Below, in pieces: positions 37,101-45,005 of a stretch of DNA of 64,000 bases. Location of the stretch: contig NC_061453.1 in NCBI RefSeq assembly GCF_022581195.2, positions 10,558,001 to 10,622,000 on the forward strand, written 5' to 3'. Source of the stretch: Helicoverpa zea. Taxonomy: Eukaryota > Arthropoda > Insecta > Lepidoptera > Noctuidae. The translations under genes were made by a program, and so were the position numbers. Below the pieces are notes generated by a model. It saw nothing but the letters and a program-made list of their open reading frames with translations, was not told the origin of the DNA and did no database searches. Each line of letters begins with the position of its first letter. The first letter of the stretch is position 1.

Positions 37101-38192
37101 TATCCTGCACTTACAGATTTCTTCCCTCATTTCAATTCAAATAAGTAAAAAGCATTACCCTAATTAATTCAAAATATTGTTTTATTTGGTTGCATAAGGA
37201 TAGTCACATAGTTGGATCCTGTTTTGTTGTTTTTTTATGATGACCAACAATTAGGGCTGCCATCCATCTGGATTTCCCCGGATTTGTCCTCGTTTGGAGG
37301 CCGTCCGGGGGACGTCCGGGCGGGGTTTCAATAAGTGTCCAGGGAAAACCCGGACACTTTTCATGTAAGGAAGCACCTCATTGAATTTAAGTATATGTTA
37401 ATAGTAAATGGATTACAAATTAGGTATTATTTTGTTTAAAAAAAATCATACTCGTTCGGGGAAAAAATGTGATTTATGCCAAATGTCCGGGTTTTTTTAA
37501 TGTTTGTCTGGGTTTGGCGAAATTCGAGATGGCAGCCCTACCAACAATCCAACTTATTAATAGTAAGTACCCTTTAGGTTTCATTACAGAACTGGTAGAC
37601 TTACTTTGATATTGAGGCTAGCATAAGCCTGTGGTCCAGACTTGATCTCCCCGATGGTGACTTTGATGTCATCGCTATCATCCGAGTCCGAGTCTCCGTT
37701 GTTCTGGCTGTCGGCGTCTCCATTCCGCTCCTCGCCGTCGCGCGCCACCTCCGCGAAATGCTCGTCGTTGAAGTGAGAGTCATCATTAGCCGCCTCGTTC
37801 TCCTCCTGGTCTTTGTCCTCACCCTCCTGAGAATGAAATTGCAAACTTAGGACGACTTCTTAACTTCACTTTCTTATCAAGCTAAATCACAATTTGGTAT
37901 GGAATAGTAAACATACAAATATTATCAACACTCAATTTAATTTAGGATTAGATTTATATTGAGCTATTAGAGTGAACAGAGAAAGTTTACGAAATTCGGA
38001 CAGAACAATACAGAAATAGGTTATGTCTTGTTAATGTCAACTTACAGTTGCGGCGTCAGCTACATCTTTTTGCTGGTCTTTTTCGTTACCTTCTGGAGGT
38101 TTATCCGATACCTGATCAGGATTTGATTCACCGTATAACCAACTATCATCATTTTCATCTCCTGGTGCCGTTTCAATGGCAGCATCAGCCAT
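27961..38192 (-). CDS. Fip1: Pre-mRNA 3'-end-processing factor FIP1, complete, 492 aa (nine exons)
   Basis: Fip1 is a CPSF subunit in the nucleus that binds U-rich RNA and recruits poly(A) polymerase. Exons on the minus strand: 38192-38046, 37826-37605, 36964-36781, 35973-35830, 35736-35663, 35146-35011, 34399-34101, 33928-33861, 28165-27961; all phases agree and give 492 codons plus TAG. Order: acidic N-terminus (DSDSDDSDD, about residues 50-115, the poly(A)-polymerase-contacting type of region); the conserved Fip1 motif spanning the exon 3/4 junction (ALEFNIDTIEDKPWNKPG ... DYFNYGFNEVTW, about 163-206); Pro-rich middle; alternating Arg-Asp run (from about 375); C-terminal RS/RE tail ending KEKDDDK. 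Introns carry an hAT MITE, a mariner-type MITE, an RTE LINE end and, in the 5.7 kb last intron, a nested transposon. The ATG at 38190-38192 opens MADAAIETAPGDENDDSWLY. Confidence 0.95.
28366..29124. repeat. Left long terminal inverted repeat
   Basis: The counterpart of 32832-33621. It contains several TTTGTTAC motifs. The inner boundary ends AGGGAGAGTGCATAC, exactly where the inner mariner-like element has inserted. Confidence 0.88.
29127..31307 (+). mobile_element. Mariner-like (IS630/Tc1/mariner) transposon with DD82E transposase, 2181 bp
   Basis: The ends are TAGTGTATTCACGGAGACGA (29127) and its reverse complement (ending 31307); the inverted repeats run about 33 bp with one difference. 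TA duplications flank at 29125-29126 and 31308-31309. It is inserted at the inner edge of the left arm of the long-TIR element, so it is younger than that element. It carries one apparently intact two-exon transposase gene. Confidence 0.92.
29352..30960 (+). CDS. IS630/Tc1/mariner-type transposase (DD82E), 454 aa, two exons
   Basis: A cut-and-paste transposase of the DDE_3 type. Exons 29352-30015 and 30260-30960 join in phase (GTGTGT donor, TTTACAG acceptor) to 454 codons plus TGA; no stop or frameshift is seen. The N-terminal third has basic, helix-turn-helix-like sequence (KGDILKAVASSLGVHWASVH). The triad is D in IYYLDETWVN, D in VIVMDNASYH and E in CELNPIELVW. There are 82 residues between the second D and the E, against 34 in Tc1. 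The extra segment is charged and helical-looking (KKQDICNWLREKN...). The tail is acidic (DDSTES-D run). From memory, a DD82E group named Sailor has been described; this fits it, but that is not checked. I chose ATG 29352 because the earlier open codons lack an ATG. Confidence 0.9.
32245..32856 (+). CDS. Unidentified ORF inside the long-TIR element, ~203 aa
   Basis: I do not recognise this protein. It starts MGKAGRKSIVEKSKQREVF, directly after a TTTTATTGCAG acceptor-like site (32230-32240), and an in-frame ATG lies further upstream at 32197. It has a Lys-rich N-terminal half with a possible small helical domain (KYADKLLDVKLNDPLFDKIA...TPAALYMSLKRNFREFL), a Ser run of about ten (TCx/TCA repeats), and a Lys/Trp-rich segment (KKYKILPKYKWVDILREKIW). 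The last eight codons are in the right TIR. An upstream mini-ORF with a GTAAGT donor (31720-31773) suggests a spliced transcript, but its phase does not fit. It could be the element's own protein, a transposase fragment or a captured host exon. Confidence 0.5.
   Translation: MGKAGRKSIVEKSKQREVFMKYADKLLDVKLNDPLFDKIASDLDNLMTPAALYMSLKRNFREFLNTECKQRTVCPSSSSSSSSSSNSPRTASKISHSHVESNQHHSENDTKNFKFELDIYDWKKMQPLNVLYKRNDLRTCTPFKKYKILPKYKWVDILREKIWLITRLPCTWNFKSYKVESEHHIFYLFVTLVFIKYALSLKK
32832..33621. repeat. Right long terminal inverted repeat
   Basis: Reverse complement of 28366-29124. Near the outer end it has an extra ~25 bases (GC-rich, around 33565-33600) that the left arm lacks. Confidence 0.88.
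34489..34902 (-). mobile_element. 5'-truncated RTE-type LINE, 3' end only
   Basis: The minus strand encodes the ORF2 C-terminus (RKRTKVIDIAHRISKLKWQWAGH-like region; HISRRTDNRWGKRVLEWRP; SVGRPQAWWSDDL; ending WRVLGEAYVQQ) and ends in a (GATGAT)n tail, typical of RTE elements in moths. A perfect 15-bp target duplication, ATTAGAAAATCTTGT, is at 34474-34488 and 34903-34917. The insertion lies in a Fip1 intron in the same orientation as Fip1. The protein part (34521-34838) is a dead fragment. Confidence 0.93.
35212..35599. mobile_element. Mariner-type MITE, 388 bp, TA target site
   Basis: The ends TACAACGTGACTTTTTAGTC... and its reverse complement match over about 29 bases with one or two differences; 24 bases (35217-35240 against 35571-35594) are perfect. 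Flanked by TA at 35210-35211 and 35600-35601. It lies in a Fip1 intron and has no coding capacity. Confidence 0.88.
35606..35640. repeat. Perfect 15-bp hairpin beside the MITE
   Basis: ATAGAAGTGTCATTA (35606-35620), loop GACAG, and its exact reverse complement (35626-35640). It is 7 bases outside the MITE end and only 23 bases from the Fip1 donor site at 35662, so in the transcript it could affect the splice region. Confidence 0.7.
37252..37540. mobile_element. hAT-type MITE, 289 bp, 8-bp target duplication
   Basis: It starts TAGGGCTGCCATC and ends GATGGCAGCCCTA. The duplication CCAACAAT is at 37244-37251 and 37541-37548. It is GC-rich near the left end (CCGTCCGGGGGACGTCCGGG). It lies in a Fip1 intron. 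The 8-bp duplication and end sequence fit hAT. Confidence 0.9.
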
Positions 38193-39057
38193 TTCTTGCA
38201 GTATTTAAATTTTTATTTGTATGTATCCTGCTACTTTGTTTGACATTTGAATGCTCCACAGAGTACTGAATGGCGAATGCTCATTGATCTATTCATTCAT
38301 TCATTTATCATTTATTTATTGATGTCAGTTGTCTATGATTTTTGCGTAACTTCAAAATAATGTTGAAAAAAAAAACCCCTACGTATTTTGATTATATATG
38401 AGATATTTTGTACCCTAAAGGCTCAAACTGTTGGAAAGGACAATGCTATTCTTTGTATGGAAGTTGGGCTCAAGAGTTGCCCACAGTAACTGCATAGTGT
38501 ATTATGTTCCCTAGGCTTATAATAGGTCCCAGCAGGCCCGCCGTAAGCGGGCGTGCAGCGCGTGCACAGCACGCGGGCGGCACGTCCTAGGGGGCGGCAA
38601 ATCTTGCGAGTTATCACGTAATATTTAAAAAATACAATATCTTTTTACTAATGATTTAATTTCAATATTTCCAAACACAGCAATAGCGCTAAGAATATTA
38701 CTTACACTGCCGGTTTCAGTTAGGTACATCTGTCGAAAGGACATTTTCAAAATTAAAGATTCTTAAAAACGATTTAAGATCAACCAGTGGCGTAGCTTGG
38801 GGCAAATGCTATTTAGGGGGCGGCAAAATTAAACCAATAAAATTTCAGAAAAAGCCGCCCTAGCTTTGGTCGTCTCCTATCAATTTTGACTGTTTTATCC
38901 TTTGCATCCCCAAAAAAATTCGCGCTCGCTGCGCTCGCGGCCCCATGTCAGATATCGCATTTTATCTTTGTTTAATTGTTGAGGCATTCAATTCCGAAAA
39001 AACCTTTTTCGCGCACGTCCATTATGGCTTTTTATGATAATATGTTTCATCATCATC

Positions 39058-39150
39058 ATCATCATCAGCCTATCGCAGTCCACTGCTGGACATAGGCCTC
39101 TCCAAGTGCACGCCACTGAGATCGATTTTCAGCTTCTCGCATCCAGCGAG
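39058..39150 (-). mobile_element. 93-bp RTE LINE 3' end nested in the hAT element
   Basis: (CAT)n followed by CAGCCTATCGCAGTCCACTG..., the same 3' end as the RTE copy at 34489-34902. Target duplication AATATGTTT at 39049-39057 and 39151-39159. The related hAT element has the uninterrupted sequence near 56807-56822. Confidence 0.9.
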
Positions 39151-39186
39151 AATATGTTTACTTCATGAAAACTCTAAGGAAAAAAT

Positions 39187-39380
39187 CGCGCTCGCTTCGC
39201 TCGCGGCTTTTGCACTTCACTTCTGTGCATAGTTAATTTACAGTGGTTTTTATTTGTTTTGTGTCCTTAGACTAAAAAATTTTCGCGCTCGCTTCGCTCG
39301 CGGCTTTTGCACTTCACTTCTGTGCATAGTTAATTTACAGTGGTTTTTATTTGTTTTGTGTCCTTAGACTAAAAAATTTT
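39187..39380. repeat. 97-bp tandem repeat, two full units
   Basis: Units start at 39187, 39284 and (partial) 39381, each opening CGCGCTCGCTTCGCTCGCGG and then TTTTGCACTTCACTTCTGTG. The two full units are almost identical, so the duplication is recent. The GCGAGCGAAGCGAGCG motif recurs in both orientations at 38.9, 40.4-40.7 and 56.7-57.5 kb. Confidence 0.9.
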
Positions 39381-40290
39381 CGCGCTCGCTCCGCTCGCGC
39401 TTCCTTACATATGACGTGTGCCTTATAACTTTTCAACGGGAAACCCACCAAATAACATATTTTACTGACTTTAAACATTGTTATAGATATTTAAGTGCGT
39501 TAGTTTAAGTTAATCACAATCTTTCAATACATAGGGGCCACTTGGGTAATGATTGCACTGCATTGATGACCTAAGCAATTGCTTAGTTTTTATGGGCTAA
39601 CCCAGGACTGCTTAGGTTACTCTGAACATTTCAAGTAAATAAAAAATTATGTGTAATGTATGTTATGTATTGCAATAGTTATTTATCCAAAAGTAGGTGG
39701 GTTTTCTGCAATCAATATTTTTTTCTGTTGGACAAGTAAGATGGATATGAATGGGCGGGGGGGGGTCCGGACCACCTGGATCCGCCCCCCCCCCCCCCCT
39801 ATATATTTTTTGACAAAACGTATGTAGTTGTAGGGCGGCATAATCAATTTTGCACGCGGGCGAACAAACAGCTAGCGGCGGGCCTGGGTCCCAGACCGAA
39901 ATATTTCGAAATCTATCCCGGGAGTCCTGAGAAAAACTGGTTTGACTCATAATCAATATTACGAAAAACATCCTTACGAACTCTTAACTATTCCACTTTT
40001 ATTACCTTAATTGAAATGCATTATAATATTAATCGACAAATACGAGGTCGAGGTATTGAACGAGAATTTTTTTTACCGACTTCAAAAAATGGAGGAGTTT
40101 CTCAGTTCGTTTGTATTCTTTTTACGTAAGTACGTGCATATTAACTCCGTCGTTTACCAACCGATTTAAACAATCATTTTATTGTTTGAAAGGATTTACT
40201 TTCCAAATAGTTCCTTTGTTATTCGGTCCAGGGTCTGGTGATAGAAACCTTAAAACAATAGGGAACTCTCGGAAATTGTAAGCACATATC

Positions 40291-41304
40291 CAGTGGCGGA
40301 TTAAGAGTATCCGAGGCCCTAAGCACAGAGCCTGTGTAGACCCCCTATTACTTAAATGGAAATAGAAGGTTGAAGAAATTGACCGAGCAAAGCGAGAGTG
40401 ATGCACATGTAGTTTCAAATGCGCGAGCGAAGCGAGCGCGAAATTTTTTTCGGACTCGTACGGAGGTAAAATTTATCCCAAACGTACTTAATTTTTTGTT
40501 TGTTGACAAATGCAAAAACGAAGGCACATAGTTTCTGAATACGCGAGCGAAGCGAGCGCGAAATTTTAATTATTTTTATTATAAACTCAGAACCAAAATT
40601 ACGTACAATGTAGCCCAAACGTACTTAACTTTTAATTTGTTGACAAATGTAAAAACGAGGACATATAGTTTTTGAAAACGCGAGCGAAGCGAGCGGGAAA
40701 TCTTGATTATGTTTTAAGACTCAGAACTAAAATTTCGTAAAAGGGCTACATTTCAAACCTTCATTTCTTTCTGTTGGACAAGTAAGATGGATAACGTAAG
40801 ATCGATAACAACGTCCGCGGACTTAACCGGTGGTCCGCGGACCACTTGGAATGCCTCCAGGCACCACCAGCCCACCACCACCAGGACCACTGATCTAAAG
40901 CATCCAAAATTTTCGGATATGTTTGTTATATTGCACTCGTAGTTACAGCGTGAGCTTCCCAACGACTGTACGATAGCGACTTCGGAACGCTATCGTTGCC
41001 TATTAATTCTTTGCCCAACGATGAGTAGAAGCCGAAAAAAAATTGTATAACAACTGCACAATTGAAAAAAAAAATCACTGCGATCGTACAACAATCTACA
41101 GCACTGCGACCAATCAAGTTTAGAGGCGGGGGTGTATGAAGGGTCACTCCCGAACTGCTCGCGCCTTGTGATTTCGGATAATATTGTGGATGAATCTCGA
41201 TAAAATGTAGGTATAAAATGAAACGCCAGCAGAGGATGGAGGCCCCTGGAGAACAGGGGCCCCAAGCACGTGCTTGTTGTGCTTATAGGGTTAATCCGCC
41301 ACTG
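40291..41304. mobile_element. hAT-type non-autonomous element, 1014 bp
   Basis: Perfect terminal repeats CAGTGGCGGATTAA / TTAATCCGCCACTG and a perfect 8-bp duplication CACATATC at 40283-40290 and 41305-41312. Inside are three copies of GCGAGCGAAGCGAGCG spaced 118 and 138 bp apart, and a segment (GTTGGACAAGTAAGATGGAT) also present in the neighbouring hAT element near 39727. No transposase ORF. Confidence 0.92.
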
Positions 41305-41708
41305 CACATATCGAATAAAAACTTGTCATTCGGGTATATGTCTCCGACACCACAAAACTGTGGAGGTTAAGACCTGACCTGCCGATGGAGACGACAGTGA
41401 GACGAGGGAACTCCTCAACGGTAACTATTTACTACCTCGTGTTCGAGCTTATTTTATTCGTCCTGATAAGATTTTTCCATTGCCATTACGGATATTAATT
41501 GCATGACGCTACACGAACTTAGGACTGATTGTAGTAGATAGAGACTGAAAAGCAAGAGAAACAACAATTACCTTTAAACGTCTATTTCTGTTATTTTATC
41601 CTGTTAACAGTGAAACCACTAACTATCTGAATGTTATTTCAAGAAAAGAAGGTTGTTAGGTTTGTGGCTGCTTAAAATGGCTAGCTAACAATGGCTGGCT
41701 AACATGAG

Positions 41709-42560
41709 AACCAGTTTTTCTCGGGACCTCTCTGACCGATTTCAAAAATATTTGGATTCCGTCTTAAGAGTGAAGTAAAGAACCTATTCTAACCATTCCC
41801 ACTACTGGGCAAATGGCTTGGGCTTTATAAAGTGACTGATACCGTCTTACCACAAAAACTTTTAAACGTCAGTTTATGCCTTGTCTAAAAAAATGTCAAA
41901 TTATGACGTTGACATATGGTTCATTTTGCAGCCAAAATTTTATTAGACAAGGGTAAAACAGGGTTTAAAGTTTTTGTAGTAAGGCCCTTCAAGTTTAACG
42001 TTATAACCGGTTTTTCTCGGGACCTCTGGGACCGATTTTCAAAATATCTGGATTTCGTATTAACAGTGCAGTAAAGAACCTATTTCGACCACTTTCACTA
42101 CTGGGCAAATGGCTCAGGCTTTGTTAAGTGACTATCTATGGAGAACATTTGAACCGGTTTTTCTCGGGACCTCTGGGACCGATTTCAAAAATATTTGGAT
42201 TCCGTGTTAAGAGTGAAGTAAGGAACCTATTTTAACTATTTCCACTACTGGGCAAACGGCTTGGGCTTTGTAAAGTGACTGTTCAAGTTGAACATTAGAA
42301 CCGGTTTTTCTCGGGACCTCTTGGACCGATTTCCAAAATATTTAGATTTCGTGTTAACAGTGCAGTAAAGAACCTATTTCGACCACTTTTACTACTGGGC
42401 AAATGGCTCACGCTTTGTTAAGTGACTATCTATGGAGAACATTTGAACCGGTTTTTCTCGGGACCTCTGGGACCGATTTCAAAAATATTTGGATTTCATG
42501 TTCAGAGTGCACTATGGAACCAGCTGGAACTACTCCCACTGCTGGGCAAACTTTGAGCCC
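41709..42560. repeat. 147-bp tandem array with dimeric pattern
   Basis: Units opening AACCGGTTTTTCTCGGGACC start at 42005, 42152, 42299 and 42446, exactly 147 bp apart; an older first unit starts at 41709 and is separated by an inserted MITE. Units at 42005 and 42299 share ...TTAACAGTGCAGTAAAGAACC and ...CTATCTATGGAGAACATTTG, whereas those at 41709 and 42152 share TTAAGAGTGAAGTAA, which gives a 294-bp higher-order period. No coding capacity. Confidence 0.9.
41846..41982. mobile_element. Small MITE inside the 147-bp array
   Basis: Inverted ends CTTACCACAAAAACTTTTAAAC and its near-complement GTTTAAAGTTTTTGTAGTAAG delimit about 137 bp, which breaks the array between its first and second visible units. 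The target duplication is not clear. Confidence 0.65.
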
Positions 42561-42650
42561 AGACCCTGGCATTGTCCTTTACTCTATAAGTGAGTGACGT
42601 AGCTTATATTTTGCCCGGGTAAGGGTAGAACTTGCCCAGGGACGGAAACA

Positions 42651-42839
42651 TCTATACTAATATTATAAAGCTGAAGAGTTTGTTTGTTTGAACGCGCTAA
42701 TCTCAGGAACTACTGGTCCGATTTGAACAATTCTTTCGGTGTTAGATAGCCCATTTATCGAGGAAGGCTATAGGCTTTTTATCCCGGTACGGGAAGTAGT
42801 TCCCACGGGATGCGGGTGAAACCGCTGGCAGAAGCTAGT
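42651..42839 (+). mobile_element. Helitron-like non-autonomous repeat, 189 bp
   Basis: A|TCTATACTAATATTATAAAG ... AGAAGCTAG|T. The hairpin GCGGGTGAAACCGC lies about 15 bases before the CTAG end. The flanking A and T fit Helitron insertion. Nearly the same as 57234-57426. Confidence 0.75.
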
Positions 42840-42853
42840 CTATGATATATGAC

Positions 42854-43317
42854 ATGGCACATTATACTGGCACCGCAATAGCACAGCTGCAGCAAGGCGT
42901 CGCCTTGAATTTAGACTACGGCTAGCTGCCAGCGCGCTAACTACGCGTTGTCCGCAAGGTGCAAGCTCGCTGTCCGCGCGCTGGCCACGAGGTGTAAGCT
43001 TGCTGTCACCGCAAACTCAATATTGTTTTAAGACAGTTATGATTGAACACGCCTAGGACTTGCTTCGCTGCCGACTCGGAGTCAGCGCGTAATGAGCATG
43101 CCGTCGGCGCGCTGTATGCATAAGGTCCGCTCGCTTGCAGCACGCGGGCTGCGAGTCGAGTTGTGTGGTAGCGGCAAGCGCGCTGACTGCCCGCCGTTGG
43201 CTTTTTCATATTGACATTATTAAATATATTATACTACACATGATTTAATTATCTAAATTGAATGACAAGTTAAGTGCTGGTGTGGAGCGGTGCTGTTGCG
43301 GTGCCGGTTTGTGCCAT
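42854..43317. mobile_element. Probable MITE with ~30-bp inverted ends
   Basis: ATGGCACAtt...TGGCACCGCAATAGCAC at the left is inverted at the right as GTGCTGTTGCGGTGCCGGTTTGTGCCAT with a small gap. The interior is GC-rich with repeated GCGCGCT/AGCTTGC motifs. No coding capacity; target duplication unclear. Confidence 0.6.
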
Positions 43318-43424
43318 AACCTTTACCCGTACACATATGCGATCATGATACGCGTCGACGATACGGATATGGTGATCGAATCGGGCAAATGATACATGTC
43401 TGGACCCGGCTTAAGAGTACATAA

Positions 43425-43867
43425 GGCAATTCTCACACTACCCTGCATGATGCAGCATAGCGCGTGGATGCGTGTTCTTCCGTTGCTTGTATCTCCGTTT
43501 GTATGGAAAACACGCACAGTCTAACACACAGAAAATGCATCCACGTGCGTTCATGCGGATCACGCGCATACACGCGGAGAAACATGCACCCCCCCATGCG
43601 CGTAGGTGCGGGGCGAGACGCAATGTATGGTACACCGAATCTCGCAGTACCACGCGTGATTTTGATTGAATGGGCGTGACGTGTGTGCACGACCACCACA
43701 GAGAACGGCGAATAAATAAGAGCCGCCGTGCGTGCATCTACAAAACACACCGGCGCGTGAGTGCGCAAAACACCCGCACGATGATGCAGATCTGCACTCC
43801 CGCGGGAACGCGCGTAGGTGCGTCGACACGCAATATGCAGCATGATGCGGGGCAGTGTGAAAATCGC
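43425..43867. mobile_element. Harbinger-type MITE, 443 bp, TAA duplication
   Basis: The ends GGCAATTCTCACACTACCCT and GGGGCAGTGTGAAAATCGCC are inverted over about 38 bases with a few mismatches. TAA flanks at 43422-43424 and 43868-43870. The CpG-rich interior gives many overlapping spurious open frames on both strands. Confidence 0.82.
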
Positions 43868-43941
43868 CTAATAAAGTTCAAGCAGTCACACGAGTGGCAA
43901 ATTGAAATTGCGTTCAATGGCCCCAAACAGTTGCTGATTTA

Positions 43942-44701
43942 GGGCCTTATCATACTAGCAGATTGAGAGCGTCTTCAAAGCGAAACGGACGCGCAACGAA
44001 TACGTTACGGGCGCGCAACGAACACGCCGCGCATGCGCAGCGAATTCATTGCGGACGCCCAACGAATTCGTCGCGAAAAGCAGGGGCCCGATTCTCCTAA
44101 TTTTACTTAAGCGACATACGATTCACGTTCGACTCGATTCGACTGAGATCCGATCCCGACTCGATTACGATTGAAGCGTATGTGGCATTCAGCTATTTTT
44201 TCTTTGAAATAAACGTTTTTATCCATTTCTGTCATTCAATAATGAATCATTTTGTCTGCAAATGATTTACGATTGCAAAATGATTGTATAGACCAAAATA
44301 GCAGACCAATCGCACACCAATCAAATGTCAATCGAATACGATTGGTCTTTTATTAGTAGTAGAACGCCCGATACGGTTAAAACTGCTATTGCGATCATAT
44401 TGCGATTCGATTTCTATTCGATTTTGACATTATTAACTTAGGAGAATCGGGCCCCTGTGTTTTATTCGTTTGCAAAAAAACACAAAGTAGTCGCTCTCTT
44501 CCATTCGATTATTGTTTGAATCCATTTTGTTACCGAGTGTATTATACGTCGTTAATTTGCTAAAAACACGCGACGAAAACGTTGTGAATTTGCCGCACGT
44601 CCGCGACGTCTTCGCTGAGCAGCCGCAGCGTGTTCGCGTCGCATTCGCTACGCGCCCGCTTCGCTTTGAAGACGCTCGCAATCCGCTAGTATGTAAGGCC
44701 C
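43942..44701. mobile_element. Harbinger-type MITE with TTA duplication, interrupted by another MITE
   Basis: Inverted ends of about 42 bases (GGGCCTTATCATACTAGCAG at the left; CGCTAGTATGTAAGGCCC at the right) with few mismatches and TTA at 43939-43941 and 44702-44704. Positions 44081-44457 are a separate nested MITE. Without it the element is about 383 bp and very rich in CGCG-type words. Confidence 0.85.
44081..44457. mobile_element. Nested MITE with CAGGGGCCCGATTCTCCTAA ends, 377 bp
   Basis: It starts CAGGGGCCCGATTCTCCTAA and ends TTAGGAGAATCGGGCCCCTG. It lies wholly inside the Harbinger-type MITE 43942-44701, so it inserted later. Same family as 26076-26276; its interior is rich in GATTCGA/ACGATT words. 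Confidence 0.85.
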
Positions 44702-44935
44702 TTAGATTTAGTTTTGATAGAATTTTTTCAGAGACTGATTTTAAACACGAAACTTAGGTACGTTTTACACCTTTATAATAAAGTACTCTGTGGTTTTTAC
44801 GCAGACTGCTCGCGCGTAGTTTACCTTCGCCCGCATTCTGTTGATCTCTAAGCATTGAGCGTTTGCTTGCAGTCAATAATATGGCAGGCCTTACAAAAAT
44901 GGGTGAATAATATAAGTACGATGTTAAAGCAATAC

Positions 44936-44941
44936 TTTTAA
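44936..44941 (-). terminator. Possible poly(A) signal of DCTN3 (ATTAAA)
   Basis: TTTAAT on the plus strand, about 65 bases past the DCTN3 stop. A variant signal, so weakly supported. Confidence 0.35.
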
Positions 44942-45005
44942 TTTTAGCGAATTTGAATAAATAAATCATTTACATTAGATAACAATAAGTAACTGCCTTG
45001 AGTAA

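Larger units (their letters stand above)
38533..39886. mobile_element. hAT-type non-autonomous element, 1354 bp, with nested RTE end
   Basis: The ends are CAGGCCCGCCG... and ...CGGCGGGCCTG with an 8-bp duplication GGTCCCAG at 38525-38532 and 39887-39894. The inside resembles the hAT element at 56458-57702 (GGGGGCGGCAAA, AATTTCAGAAAAAGCCGCCC, CATAGGGGCCACTTGGGTAAT). It contains a 97-bp tandem repeat, a 93-bp RTE LINE end at 39058-39150 and long G/C homopolymers near 39757-39799. An internal CAGTGGCGTAGC at about 38787 looks like another hAT end, so the element may be composite. No transposase. Confidence 0.9.

Noticed and set aside
43433..43942. Several 70-136 aa open frames in 43.4-43.9 kb
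   Set aside because: They lie within a CpG-rich Harbinger-type MITE and run on both strands.
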